From: Pedobacter sp. KBW06
GTDB taxonomy: Bacteria > Bacteroidota > Bacteroidia > Sphingobacteriales > Sphingobacteriaceae
Reading direction: 5' to 3'
Length of the DNA: 64,000 nt
Assembly (NCBI RefSeq): GCF_003852525.1
Contig: NZ_QAJL01000001.1
Location: forward strand, 1,687,268 to 1,751,267
Part shown: positions 43,807 through 54,000 of the stretch, one piece after another
Layout: every line of letters starts with the position of its first letter
Numbering within the stretch: position 1 is the first letter of the stretch
Position numbers and translations under genes: made by a program
Notes under the pieces: model-generated
What the model was told of the DNA's origin: nothing
What the model saw: the letters and a program-made list of their open reading frames with translations, nothing else
Database searches by the model: none

Positions 43807-44376
43807 TTAAAAAAAGATTAAAAAGATATTTACCCCTAACTTTTCTCTCAAAATACGAAGCGCATTTCTGACCTGGGTACGTACCGTATGCGGGCTCAGA
43901 TCAAGCTCCAGGGCAATCTCATTATGGCTCATGTCCAGGTTACGGCTCATTTCAAAAATCAAACGCATCTGTGGAGGTAAAGCCGCAACCTCTTGTTCCA
44001 CGAGCTGTATGAGTTCTTTTTCTCTCAGGGCCTCTTCGGTAATATTGCTTCCCTGCTCCATAAAATTCTTTAAGGAAAGGCTGTAACTGTCCCGTACTTT
44101 TTGACTTCTATACAAGTTCAGGATTCTGTTTCGTACAGAGGTATAGAGATAGGAAGCCAGGCTTCCATTCAATTGAAATGAGCTGCGGTTGTCCCAGAGG
44201 GTAATGAAAAGCTCCTGAATGATGTCCCTGATTTCCTCCTGATCGGGCAGGCGCCGGTAAGCATGACTATAAAGAAGCGGTTGATAACGTTTGTAAATTT
44301 CTGTGAGCGCTCCTTTTTCCCCATGCCTTAACATGAGGGTTAATTCCTGATCAGAAAAAGTATGGTAAGCCTTCAT
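43807..44376 (-). CDS. ECF RNA polymerase sigma factor (locus 2)
   Basis: A 189-aa ECF sigma-70 factor from the start MKAYHTFSDQELTLML; an ATG 30 nt upstream is less likely. Region 2 is LTEIYKRYQPLLYSHAYRRL and IIQELFITLW; region 4 is NLDMSHNEIALELDLSPHTV. A hydrophobic tail (VNIFLIFF) ends the protein, like the tail of the locus 1 factor. It lies 128 nt after the end of the PKS operon on the same strand, with no terminator seen between, so partial read-through from the lipid operon is possible. Confidence 0.94.
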   Translation of the reverse strand: MKAYHTFSDQELTLMLRHGEKGALTEIYKRYQPLLYSHAYRRLPDQEEIRDIIQELFITLWDNRSSFQLNGSLASYLYTSVRNRILNLYRSQKVRDSYSLSLKNFMEQGSNITEEALREKELIQLVEQEVAALPPQMRLIFEMSRNLDMSHNEIALELDLSPHTVRTQVRNALRILREKLGVNIFLIFF

Positions 44377-44534
44377 TAATTGAATACGGATGCAGCTCTG
44401 ACACAAAATGCAGCAGTATAATATTTCCCCCTTTCAATTATAGCGAATTATTTTTGAAATGCGGGCATCAGCAGAACCGGGCAAGGCTAATAATCACCGT
44501 TCCTGTAAAATGTAGAATTTCCAGGCCAGGAAGG

Positions 44535-45041
44535 TCATTGAGGAGCAATACTCAACTCCTTAACCTTTTTCACCGGCCAAAGCGTGGATATAATGGTGAG
44601 CGTTCCCGCTACTGCACCCAGGATTAAGGAAAGAATAACTGCATCAAAACCATAACCTTCCGGTACGGTCAGCTGGACAAAAAACGTTGCCAAAAACATT
44701 ACGGTTACAGAAGCAGCGCCATTAACCCCTGCCATTTTAAACATGAACCTGTTCTTGGTAAAATTGTCAGGCAGCACAAAACCGGCCTTTCCTTCTTCCG
44801 ACAGGATAATGGTCTTCCTCAACATATCAAAAGTGATGATAAAAGGCAGAAACAAGGCCATAGGCAATAGAAAACGGGCAAAACAATATTCGCCCTGAAA
44901 CAGATAAACCGGTCCCAGGTTGCGAAGGGTCAGGTAAGGGATTACGGTATTGAAAATAACGTTGGGAACAATATAGAGCAACAGCTTCTTCTGCACAAAC
45001 TTCTTCAATATCGCATCGCCCTGTGTTTTCATATTAAGCAT
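44535..45041 (-). CDS. Small integral membrane protein of the lipid/PKS operon
   Basis: A 168-aa protein with three to four membrane helices: LLYIVPNVIFNTVIPYLTL (~21-39), FARFLLPMALFLPFIITFDM (~54-73), VNGAASVTVMFLATFFVQL and AVILSLILGAVAGTLTIIS. I do not recognise the family. It is the last gene of the PKS operon and overlaps the acyltransferase gene by 8 nt, so translation is coupled. A role in moving or anchoring the glycolipid product is plausible but inferred only from position. Confidence 0.75.
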   Translation of the reverse strand: MLNMKTQGDAILKKFVQKKLLLYIVPNVIFNTVIPYLTLRNLGPVYLFQGEYCFARFLLPMALFLPFIITFDMLRKTIILSEEGKAGFVLPDNFTKNRFMFKMAGVNGAASVTVMFLATFFVQLTVPEGYGFDAVILSLILGAVAGTLTIISTLWPVKKVKELSIAPQ

Positions 45042-46305
45042 AGCTCAGCATTACATGTGTCCTCAACAATTCCATCGCCTGATCTCGGATTGCCTTTGCC
45101 TCCTCTTCCGGTAAAAAAGAATCATTGGAGAGAAAAGTAAAATCCATTCTCTTTTTAAAAGTACTGACCACCAGGGTATTTGCATTCCTCCATGGAAAAC
45201 CAACATTCGGACTGTATAAGGTTTCCAGCTCAAAGGAATCGTAATCTTCTGCAATCTTCAGTCTCCCCATGTTGGAAAGTGTAATGTCGTGCCCGCCATC
45301 TGTGGTTTTCAGGTGTTCCAGCATCTTATCTACAGCACCATGAAAATATTCACTCATGACCAGGAGCTCATGGACTTTCATTGCGGCAATCTTCTTTTTC
45401 AGCTCAGTTTTTAACTCCCTTGCTTTTGTCCAGAAGTCCTTGTCTTTATTCCCGGACAGGGAAAGCTCTGCGATGGGTGCAAATGCAAATAGTGCATCTG
45501 TTTTAATCTCTTCCACAAAATGCCGCACATCTACCGGACAAATCACCTTGCCTTGTGCTTTAGCACCTCTTACCAACTTAAAGGCCTCCAAAAAAGCGAC
45601 ACACAGCGCCGCATGCACCGTCAGGCCTGCATCTTTACAGGCAGCTGCCAGGGCTGAAGTTTCCGGCTCCTCCAGCTTCCAGTGCAACAGATAGGCTTCT
45701 CCTTTCGGATGTTTGTTCTTTGCCGACTTAAACAGAAAGAATAGCCTGGCTAAAACCACAAAAACCTTCGTTTTTAAAACCTTGGCAGTACTGCTGGTAA
45801 ATGAAGAAGAAAGCAATTCCTCGATCGAATTAAAAGCCGGGTAAGGCAGCAATTCCTCTTCCGGATGATCCAATAACCGGAGTATTTCCGACATCAACGC
45901 TACAAATCCGGTTCCGTCGCAGATACAATGCGGACATACCAGCAACAGTTCCGAAACTTCCGGCCCCTTAATCCAGACCAGCCTGGCCAGAGGGAGCGAT
46001 TCTCCGTCAAACAGTGTTTTCCATTCAATTTTAGACTGCTCCTGCCAATCCTCGTCGCCGATCCGCGTTACGGTCCTTACAGGAATTGCCGAAAGGTTGT
46101 TGCCCGATACAAAATGAGGTATCCCCGCATCATCTTCCTTTATCCGGGCACGCAATAGGGGATGCTTTTGCTGTATTTTTGCCAGGGCAATCCGCAGATT
46201 TCCCATGAGAACAGTACCTTTTATTTTAGCTACAAAAACACAGTTAAGTGCTGTTTCTGCATTTACATACATGATTCTTTCGCCAATGATCAGTCTTCTT
46301 CTCAT
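45034..46305 (-). CDS. Condensation/PapA-type acyltransferase 2
   Basis: A 423-aa protein of the BAHD/condensation-domain-like acyltransferase superfamily. The N-terminal half has the catalytic motif HCICDG (HxxxDG, His ~126) and the lead-in IQQKHPLLRARIKEDDAG (~43-60). The C-terminal half has VICPVDVRHF, DITLSNMGRL and MDFTFLSNDSFL, as in PapA5-like and alcohol acetyltransferase-like enzymes. It would transfer an acyl group, perhaps from an ACP, to a hydroxyl of the product. It overlaps both its neighbours by 4-8 nt. Confidence 0.87.
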   Translation of the reverse strand: MRRRLIIGERIMYVNAETALNCVFVAKIKGTVLMGNLRIALAKIQQKHPLLRARIKEDDAGIPHFVSGNNLSAIPVRTVTRIGDEDWQEQSKIEWKTLFDGESLPLARLVWIKGPEVSELLLVCPHCICDGTGFVALMSEILRLLDHPEEELLPYPAFNSIEELLSSSFTSSTAKVLKTKVFVVLARLFFLFKSAKNKHPKGEAYLLHWKLEEPETSALAAACKDAGLTVHAALCVAFLEAFKLVRGAKAQGKVICPVDVRHFVEEIKTDALFAFAPIAELSLSGNKDKDFWTKARELKTELKKKIAAMKVHELLVMSEYFHGAVDKMLEHLKTTDGGHDITLSNMGRLKIAEDYDSFELETLYSPNVGFPWRNANTLVVSTFKKRMDFTFLSNDSFLPEEEAKAIRDQAMELLRTHVMLSYA

Positions 46306-47555
46306 AGTTTATTGATGATTTCTATTAGTTTATGTTGTATTGCAAGGGCTTCGGTATAAGGAATAAACCCTTCACTCGCGACGAAGGTAAAATCCATCTG
46401 TCCGCGGTAAGTAGAGGTCACCAGGGTGGTGGTATTGCCTAAAGGCCCAATCACTGAGGGACTGAATATCGTTTCGAGTTCAAAGTTTTGGTATTGGTGT
46501 GCGATGTCTATTTTCCCCAGATTGGAGAACATACAGTCATTACTCGATTTCCCATATTTTAAAAACTCCGTAAACCTGCTTAAGGAAGCATGGGATTCTT
46601 CCATCATCATGATCGTTTCATAGGCATCCAGCTTAGCCGTTTTCCGGTCTATATCTTCCTGCATCTTTCTGGCATTGTCAAAGAAATCCAGGTGCTGATC
46701 TGCGGAGACCACGAACATCAATCCAAAAGCAAAGATGTGGTCTCTTTTGATTCCCGGTGCAAACCTGCGGATGTCTACGGGACAGGAAATCTTATTGTGA
46801 AAACCGGCTTTTCTGACCTCCTGAAAGGCCTGTAATACTACCGCGCAAAGCACCGTATTGACCGTTACCTTTTCAGATTTACATTTGAGTATCAGGCGGT
46901 CGCTGAGTTCTTTTTCCAGCTTCCAATGTATCATGTAATCTTTCTTGCGTTCTACCAGGTGCTTTTTCAGCGGAACAATCCAGAGTGCAAAAGTTGCCAC
47001 CCCACCAATCAGCTTCGCCTTGATGATTTTCCTTCTGCTTTTCAAAATCTTCGCAGGGATAATGTCCGCTATGCCCATAATCGGCTCTTCTTTACCGATA
47101 TTTACCGTACCATCATCCAGCAGCAGCAATAATTCTGCTAAAATTGCCATTGCAGAACCCCCATCACAAAGACAGTGGTGAATCACCAGGATCAACTCCG
47201 AAACCTCAGCACCTTTAACCCAAACTACCCGCATCAAGGGACCTTTACGGGTATCAAATGCCCTGGACCATTCCTGCATCGATTCCTGCTCCCAGTCCTG
47301 ATCTCCTGTTCTTTCCTTAATCCGGACCGGAATCATGGAAACAGCCCCCTCCTCCACCACAAACCAGGGCATGCCCTGTGGATCATTTTCTACTGCTGCA
47401 TTCAATAGAGGATGTTTCTCCTGCAGCTTCTTTAAAGCATGCTGCAGGGCTGAGTCAGGGAAAGTGCCTTTGATTTTTATTGGGATCAGGGCATTAAAAG
47501 GCAGTTCTCCATTTCCATGAAGCATCCGTTCGGCAAATAGCAATTTCCTTCTCAT
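46302..47555 (-). CDS. Condensation/PapA-type acyltransferase 1
   Basis: A 417-aa paralogue of the next gene. The motif is HHCLCDGG (~128), preceded by LQEKHPLLNAAVENDPQGMP (~44-63). ISCPVDIRRFAPGIKRDHIF and CMFSNLGKIDIAHQYQNFEL correspond to the second-half motifs. It is a tandem duplicate with clear divergence, so the two enzymes may acylate different hydroxyls or use different acyl donors. Its stop overlaps the downstream gene by 4 nt and it begins 5 nt after a glycosyltransferase gene. Confidence 0.87.
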   Translation of the reverse strand: MRRKLLFAERMLHGNGELPFNALIPIKIKGTFPDSALQHALKKLQEKHPLLNAAVENDPQGMPWFVVEEGAVSMIPVRIKERTGDQDWEQESMQEWSRAFDTRKGPLMRVVWVKGAEVSELILVIHHCLCDGGSAMAILAELLLLLDDGTVNIGKEEPIMGIADIIPAKILKSRRKIIKAKLIGGVATFALWIVPLKKHLVERKKDYMIHWKLEKELSDRLILKCKSEKVTVNTVLCAVVLQAFQEVRKAGFHNKISCPVDIRRFAPGIKRDHIFAFGLMFVVSADQHLDFFDNARKMQEDIDRKTAKLDAYETIMMMEESHASLSRFTEFLKYGKSSNDCMFSNLGKIDIAHQYQNFELETIFSPSVIGPLGNTTTLVTSTYRGQMDFTFVASEGFIPYTEALAIQHKLIEIINKL

Positions 47556-47560
47556 ACCGG

Positions 47561-48769
47561 TTAGTTGAAGGTTACCAATTCCTGTTCAGCCGCAGCAAAT
47601 TCTTCCAGCAGCTGAACTGCTTTATCATTTCCTCCTGCAGCAATAAAAGTCTCTTTAATCCGCAATGCTGCGTTTCTGTATTGCGGGTTTTCCAACAGTT
47701 CAAACACGGCATTTTTAAGGTCTTCAATACGGAGCCGTTTATAGCGGATCTTGATCCCGCAACCTGCATTTTCGATCAGTTTGGCCGTATGAAAATGATC
47801 GTAGGCAATCGGTGTGATCAGCATTGGCAATCCGTTCATGAACGTATCGTTTACCGTATTAAATCCACCATGACAAATTACCATATCCATCATCGGCATC
47901 AGCTCTGCCTGGGGAACAAAACCGTTAACAATAAAGTTATCCGGCCATTTTTCGAAGATATCAGGGTTTGTTGCTGCAACAATGGTTACAGGCGCATCCG
48001 CAAAAGCATCGATCAGTTTCTGAAAGAACGCCGCCCTGATGTCAACGAGTAAGGTTCCTAAAGAAACAAACACCTTTGGTGTGGTCGCCCGCTCCAGTCG
48101 CGCCCAATCAAAGGCAGCATGGTTTGGCCTTCCTTTAACCGGACCAACGAACTTCATGTGCGGTTCCGGGTTTTCAATTCCGGCAAATTCCGGAGAGGTG
48201 AAAACCAGGTTCAGCTTCCGGGAATGGATCACAATATCATCTCCATATACCTTAAACTCCCGCTGTAAACTTTTCACCAGATTCTCCTGCCACTCAAATA
48301 TTTTAGGAGCGCTGTTCGCCGTATCTCCCATCACATCGGGAGGTACAGGCGTAGTGGTCACACTGGGAATGCCCCTGATATGGGCCAGCAGCGCGCCGGC
48401 AAAAGTAATGCAATCGTTTACGATCACATCTGGCTGCCAGGTATCCACAAACCTTCCCAAACCTTTCATCATGATCCGGGCAATCGGAACATAGGTTTCT
48501 TCCAGTGCAAGTTTCATCACTTCAGGGCCTGAACAGGCAGGGCCGTCATCCTGGCGTTTCAGGATCTGCTGAAGTTCTTCCCGGTATTCTGCCAGGTCTG
48601 CTTCAGGGTATATATATGCACCCCCTTCAGGGATATGTTTTGCATCAACAGGGATTACCCCCAGCCATTTTACCTCATGCCCGCGGGCAATTAAACTGGC
48701 ACCAATGCTTAATGTAGGACTGATATGACCAAAAAACGGCGGTACAACGAATAAAAACTTTGACATCAT
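47561..48769 (-). CDS. GT1/MGT-type glycosyltransferase 2
   Basis: A 402-aa GT-B glycosyltransferase related to macrolide and zeaxanthin glycosyltransferases. The N-terminal domain opens FLFVVPPFFGHISPTLSIGA (4-23). The C-terminal nucleotide-sugar domain has KVFVSLGTLLVDIRAAFFQK and the donor motif CHGGFNTVNDTFMNGLPMLI (~290-310). It would attach a sugar from an NDP-sugar to the lipid or polyketide. Start at the second Met is equally possible. It is paired with a similar gene 15 nt upstream. Confidence 0.92.
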   Translation of the reverse strand: MMSKFLFVVPPFFGHISPTLSIGASLIARGHEVKWLGVIPVDAKHIPEGGAYIYPEADLAEYREELQQILKRQDDGPACSGPEVMKLALEETYVPIARIMMKGLGRFVDTWQPDVIVNDCITFAGALLAHIRGIPSVTTTPVPPDVMGDTANSAPKIFEWQENLVKSLQREFKVYGDDIVIHSRKLNLVFTSPEFAGIENPEPHMKFVGPVKGRPNHAAFDWARLERATTPKVFVSLGTLLVDIRAAFFQKLIDAFADAPVTIVAATNPDIFEKWPDNFIVNGFVPQAELMPMMDMVICHGGFNTVNDTFMNGLPMLITPIAYDHFHTAKLIENAGCGIKIRYKRLRIEDLKNAVFELLENPQYRNAALRIKETFIAAGGNDKAVQLLEEFAAAEQELVTFN

Positions 48770-48784
48770 TTCTTCTTTAATTGT

Positions 48785-49984
48785 TTAACAATCTATTACA
48801 GGCTCCTTAGCCAGTTCTGCCAGCAGGTCGGCCGCTTTTTCGGTTCCCCCTGCCTCGCTGAATGAACGACTGATTTCCACAGCAGCCTGCTTAAAGCAGG
48901 CATTCTCTAATATTTCTGCAACCGCTTCTTTCAGGTGTTTCGCTTTAAAGCGGTTAAAGTTTAACCGCAGGCCTGCACCTACACGGACCACTCTTCCTGC
49001 TACATGCGACTGATCATAGGCAATGGGCACCACCACCATGGGTAAACCATGGGTTAAAGTTTCGCAAACCGTATTGTGGCCTCCATGACAAACCACAGCA
49101 TCCAGATGAGGCAGCAGTTCGAGCTGAGGGACACTGCGCTGAACGATGAAGTTGGAAGGCCATTGCTCAAATAAAGAAGGATCAGAAACCACCACCACCG
49201 TCAAGGCTTCATTTTCAAATGCTGCTATTGCTTTCGCAAAAAAGCTTTTTTTATGCTCATGATCGAAGGTGGTACCAATGCTCAGGAGGATTTTCTTATT
49301 TCCCTCCTGCTCGTTCAGTTTCGCCCAGTTGAAAGGGACCTGCTCTGTTCTCTGGTGAATCACAGGCCCTACAAAGCGGTAGTATTCGGGAAGTTCCATT
49401 TCTCCAAAGAACGCTTTGGAGGTCAATACCATGGTCAGCTCTCCGGAACAGGCAATAGAGGTTTCATTATGCACACCGAATTCTTTCTGCAGGGCGATCA
49501 CCTGGTTCATTTCCCATTCATGAACCTTAGGAAGTTCGTCCATCACCTTAATTGCCGCAGGTGCCGTAACCGAGGTGGCATAGGTATAGCCTCTATTTGC
49601 CGCAGCAATTGCACCGGCAAACATTTGATGATCAGTGATCACGAGATCGGGCTTAAAGCGGTCCAGCCAACCGGCAATCCCTTCATAGCTGTGCCTGTTT
49701 AAAGGAATGAGGACTTCTTCATACAAAAATTTAATGCTGTCGATTCCGTAAACAATCTTTTTAGTGATGATGTCCAGGTACTTTTCACTGTCCTGTTTCT
49801 CCAGGTCAGTCTCTTCATATTGGATCAGCAGGAGCTCTCCGCCTTTCGGAAGTTTCGGGGCTAAGGCAGGATCTAAGGTAATCCATCCTACCTGATGCCC
49901 CCTTTGCAGCAATACTGCACCGATGCTCAGTGTTGGATTGATATGACCTGTTAAAGGCGGAACTACAAATACAAATCTTGCCAT
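48785..49984 (-). CDS. GT1/MGT-type glycosyltransferase 1
   Basis: A 399-aa GT-B glycosyltransferase. It opens FVFVVPPLTGHINPTLSIGA (4-23), has KILLSIGTTFDHEHKKSFFA in the second domain, and carries the donor motif CHGGHNTVCETLTHGLPMVV (~300-318). Same family as the next gene but well diverged, so two sugars may be added in turn, or one to each of two sites. It begins 12 nt after the hydrolase gene. Confidence 0.92.
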   Translation of the reverse strand: MARFVFVVPPLTGHINPTLSIGAVLLQRGHQVGWITLDPALAPKLPKGGELLLIQYEETDLEKQDSEKYLDIITKKIVYGIDSIKFLYEEVLIPLNRHSYEGIAGWLDRFKPDLVITDHQMFAGAIAAANRGYTYATSVTAPAAIKVMDELPKVHEWEMNQVIALQKEFGVHNETSIACSGELTMVLTSKAFFGEMELPEYYRFVGPVIHQRTEQVPFNWAKLNEQEGNKKILLSIGTTFDHEHKKSFFAKAIAAFENEALTVVVVSDPSLFEQWPSNFIVQRSVPQLELLPHLDAVVCHGGHNTVCETLTHGLPMVVVPIAYDQSHVAGRVVRVGAGLRLNFNRFKAKHLKEAVAEILENACFKQAAVEISRSFSEAGGTEKAADLLAELAKEPVIDC

Positions 49985-49996
49985 AGGGGGATTTCT

Positions 49997-50758
49997 TTAA
50001 TTCTTAAAAAATGTTTCCATTAGGTTTCCTATGCTTACCGGTTGCTGGATGGGCACATTATGGTCTCCATCAACTTCCATCAGCTCCACTCTTTTTATTT
50101 TCTTTTTTAACGTCTTCCCTGCTTCCAGGCAATTGGAGCTGGCACCATAGAGCAGCAATGTTTCCTGAGAAATATGGCCGATCTCCGCGGCGCTGAAGAA
50201 ATCCCGTTCCCTGATCATATCGCTTTTGATGCTCGTTTCATGGAACAGGTATTCGTACATGCGGTGATTTTTTTCCATCTGCCGCTTCCCCATTTTTGAT
50301 TTGGTGGTATCGGCGAAGTGCTGAACATAATACTCCAGAAACTCCCTGCTGTACTCATCAATGATGTCCCTGGTTTTATCGTCGTTCGGATCAGGCGCTT
50401 CGATCACCGCCAGCTTCTTTACCTTGTCGGGAAAGCGGGCGGCCATTTTCAAAGAAATCAATCCTCCGAAACTATAGCCTGCCAGGTGTACCGACGACAA
50501 TTCCAACTGGTCCAGCAAGGCAGACAGATCATCGGTCATGCTGTTCAGGTCGTAACCATCTGCGATCTTTTCGCTCATGCCATGACTTTTCAAATCGTAC
50601 ATCACGACGTGGAAATGTTTCGCGAGGATGGGGGCAATGTTAAAATAATAAACAGAGAGGTTGCTGAACATGCCATGAACGAGCAGTACCGTCTCTGCGG
50701 CTCCTTTATTCAGCTCCTGAACATGAACAGCACGTTTCTCTACGTTAATTACTGGCAT
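49997..50758 (-). CDS. Alpha/beta hydrolase, possible product-release enzyme
   Basis: A 253-aa alpha/beta hydrolase. LLVHGMFSNLSVY (~25-37) is the oxyanion region, the nucleophile elbow is LAGYSFGGLISLK (Ser ~96), and the His is in VDGDHNVPIQQP (~234). No thioesterase domain is seen in either synthase, so this could release the finished chain from an ACP or remove aberrant chains. It overlaps the ACP gene by 10 nt. A role outside synthesis, such as ester hydrolysis of the product, is also possible. Confidence 0.88.
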   Translation of the reverse strand: MPVINVEKRAVHVQELNKGAAETVLLVHGMFSNLSVYYFNIAPILAKHFHVVMYDLKSHGMSEKIADGYDLNSMTDDLSALLDQLELSSVHLAGYSFGGLISLKMAARFPDKVKKLAVIEAPDPNDDKTRDIIDEYSREFLEYYVQHFADTTKSKMGKRQMEKNHRMYEYLFHETSIKSDMIRERDFFSAAEIGHISQETLLLYGASSNCLEAGKTLKKKIKRVELMEVDGDHNVPIQQPVSIGNLMETFFKN

Positions 50759-51048
50759 TCTTCAATGTAATTGACAATCGTCCCCAGATTCAGGTTGATC
50801 AGTTCATCCAGGTCCATATTGGACAACCAGCCGGTAAAATCAATCTGTTCTCCGAAATGAGTCTTTATTTTTTCTGAGAAAGAGACAATCTCTATGCTGT
50901 CCATTTCCAGGTCTTTGGTAAAGGAGCTTTCCATCGTGATCTCCATCTCTTCCACAAATTCTTCGCCGATCACTTCCGTAATAAATTGTTTCATAAGATC
51001 AAAGATCTCGCTGCTGTTCAGTTTCGTTGTTGAGTCTAAAGTGTCCAT
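50749..51048 (-). CDS. Free-standing acyl carrier protein
   Basis: A 99-aa acyl carrier protein. The phosphopantetheine site is in KDLEMDSIEIVSFSEKI (Ser ~50), which is a DSxE variant of the usual DSL. It overlaps the synthase gene by 13 nt and the hydrolase gene by 10 nt. The PPTase fused to the synthase would activate it. It may deliver a starter or acyl group to the synthase or to the acyltransferases. Confidence 0.9.
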   Translation of the reverse strand: MDTLDSTTKLNSSEIFDLMKQFITEVIGEEFVEEMEITMESSFTKDLEMDSIEIVSFSEKIKTHFGEQIDFTGWLSNMDLDELINLNLGTIVNYIEECQ

Positions 51049-54000
51049 CCGATGATATAGTTTTTATGTTTAATGGTTCTGATGATGATGTTGTTAATTC
51101 TTAATTCTTCGCCCATGATCTCTTCGATCACATAGGCTTTTGGATTTCCCTGTAAACCTTTTCCAAGGAATTTGCCATAGGCTTCTTTGGCCACCCAGAA
51201 ACGGGTCGCCCATTCGGTCTTGTCCTTATCTGCCAGTAAAACCTGTTCTGCTGCTGAAAATACCAGTTCATAAAAGCCCTCACTGCGCTCCTCTATCTTT
51301 TCCATGTCGATCCCTACAGGACCATCATAGCGGGCAATCCCTACGGCATCTGTGCCTTTATGGGCGAGAGAAATGGCAATCCCATCGGTCATGGGCCCCT
51401 GCAGATAAGGCTTATGAACTTCATCAGACCGGATCTCAAAAGAGATCGGGTAACAAGCTTCGTTCTTTTCCTGGTTTAACAGATTTCTGACGGCATCTTT
51501 TACCGCCACCCGGCTGATGATCCATTCCTTTCTTTTGTTCGGCAAGAGCGACAGGTGGTGTTTTTTCTCCTCCTGATTGAAATAGCGTTTCAGGATAAAA
51601 TCCCAGGAAACCACCCGTGTATAGGCATTATGAAACAGAAAAACTCCCGGTGCCACCTCTTCCGACAAGCGGTTGTGCAGCGGCGACATGGATACTTTCC
51701 ATAAGGCTTCATCAATTTCCAGCCTCCTGTTTTGCCAGCCGGTAACGATGGCCCAAACCTCAGCATCCCTTTTCATTACAAAATCTGCGGTGGCAAATTC
51801 ATCGTTAAGTTCGGTCAGCACACAGGTACATTCGAAAGTCCCCTGCTGGTCCATCAGTGCTCCAAAGAATTCTATTTCCTGGATCTTAACGGGAAAAGCG
51901 ATCCGGTCTTTGGTCAGGGTCAACTGCAGCCACAAACCAAACAGCTGTCCGGCATTGTCCAGCAAGGAACCTTTACCGCTCCCTCCTTCAATGATTCCGG
52001 TGATCCCCTTTTCTCCTACTTTGATCAGTTTCCTGATCCCCTGATATCCGGGACCATGGAACATATGTTCTTCATAGATTTGTGTGGCTGTGCGGTCGAT
52101 ATTCAGGGATTCGCCTATGTCGAAATTTCGCCCCGGGGCCCTGGTCAGCTCCGTGTTCAGCAGAACTTCTGCATTTGCAAAACGTTCCAGATTGAGGTAT
52201 ACCAGGTGTTCTGCCTTCCATTCGCCGGTAATGGTCTCCCGGAAAGGTTTAGCCACATTCATCCATTGAAACACTTTAATGTTCTGAATCTTATGGACAC
52301 GCTCTACCGGAGCCTGTTCTGCAGCAATCTCCCCGAACATTTCAAAGATCATCGTCATGGGAATTACCGGATCCATATCGTCTACACAAGGCCAGCCTTT
52401 GGGTTGCCTCAGCAGGGAATGGTCCACGAGGTAGGGGCAATTCTCCAGGCTAATGTCTATATTTTTTGTAAAGGGCATTCTTACCGGGGTGACCACCAGC
52501 GGTGGGGCCGCTGGTAGTGTCCCGGATTTCGGAGCGTACGCATTGAGCGTAAATGACTTATTCTGAAACAACTGAAACAATTCGGATTGAATCCCCATCA
52601 TTTCTTCTACATTTTCATTAAATGCTTTCATCAATGGATGGGCAATATCTTCCATAATGGCCGCTCCCCGGGGGGCCTTATGCTGCTGTTGAAGGGCCAG
52701 GCTTTTTAGCCCTGCCATATTGCTGACCAAAGGTAGTCCGAGTTGTAGTTTCAGTCCTTTTTTAAGCAATGGCTGCTGCTGGTCATAGCCCATAAACTTC
52801 ATTCCGGCTTCTTTTCCTTCCACAAATAAAGCGGCCAGCACGCGTTGTAACTGTGCGAGACCGGACCTCACTGCGGTATTTGAAGATACTGTGCTGCAAT
52901 TCTTTCTTTTTAAGGTATCGTCAATAAATCCGATCAGTCCGCCGGAACCCACCTGAATAAACATCCGGGCACCTTCCTCATAAAGCTTTTCGGTCAGCTC
53001 GCGAAAGCGGACGGGCTGTATGAGGTGCTCTACACTGAGCCGCCTGATGGCTTCAAAACCTTCGGGGTACAATTCCAGTGTAGTGGCAGACCATAAAGGA
53101 AATTTTGTCTTTCTGAATTCCATACTGCTCATCCCTTCGAGCATCATATCCAGCTTATCTGCTACAAATGGGGAGTGAAAACCGGATTGAAAAGGAAGCA
53201 CCTGATGGAAGATCTGTCTGGCTTTTAAAATTGGCACCAGGATTTCCAGCGCAGCATTACTTCCGCAAAGAATCACTTGCTGCGGACAGTTGTCATTGGA
53301 AAGGTACAAGTCTTTAATTCCTTTGATGATGGGCTGCAACAGTTCAATGCCACATCCTACTGCTATAAACCTGGAATCTTTCAGTTCAAAAGTTTCCGGA
53401 TTGAGCAAGCCGAGCAATTGCAATACGGAGGATTCTTCTGCCAGTTCTGAAGACCTGGCGGCCAGCCATTCTCCAAGACTATGCCCTGCATTCATTTCCG
53501 GCAATACACCCAGTTGCTTAAGTGCCGTATCCAGTACACTGCTTTTATTTAAGATTTTAAGTGCCTCGTTGAGGAGTCCTTCGGCTTTTGTATGCTCGTC
53601 CTGAGGGATGTTAAAATATTCGGCTACGCTGTTTACCTCTCCCCCTGCAAGGCCATCGAGTCCGGGAAAGACAAAGGCAATCTTGCCGCCATGGCTTAAC
53701 AAGGGTTCATTGCTGTACCAGATGTCTTGTTTATTGCGCCATGCTATATTTTTAGTGGCAATCTTAATGGCTTTCTTTAGCCGCTCCGGACCGGGATCAA
53801 ATACAGCGATCCGATAATTGCCCCTCCCCGGGTTTCGCTCATTGTTCTCCAATGCGCTGATCAGTTCGGCATGACTTTCACGGGCCAGCAGCAACACCTG
53901 ATCTATCGCTGCCTTTTTTATTTCAGGCATTTTAGTCAGCGCCCCTTGCGGAGGACAATAGCCTTCCAGGACAACATGGGCATTGATGCCTCCAAAACCA

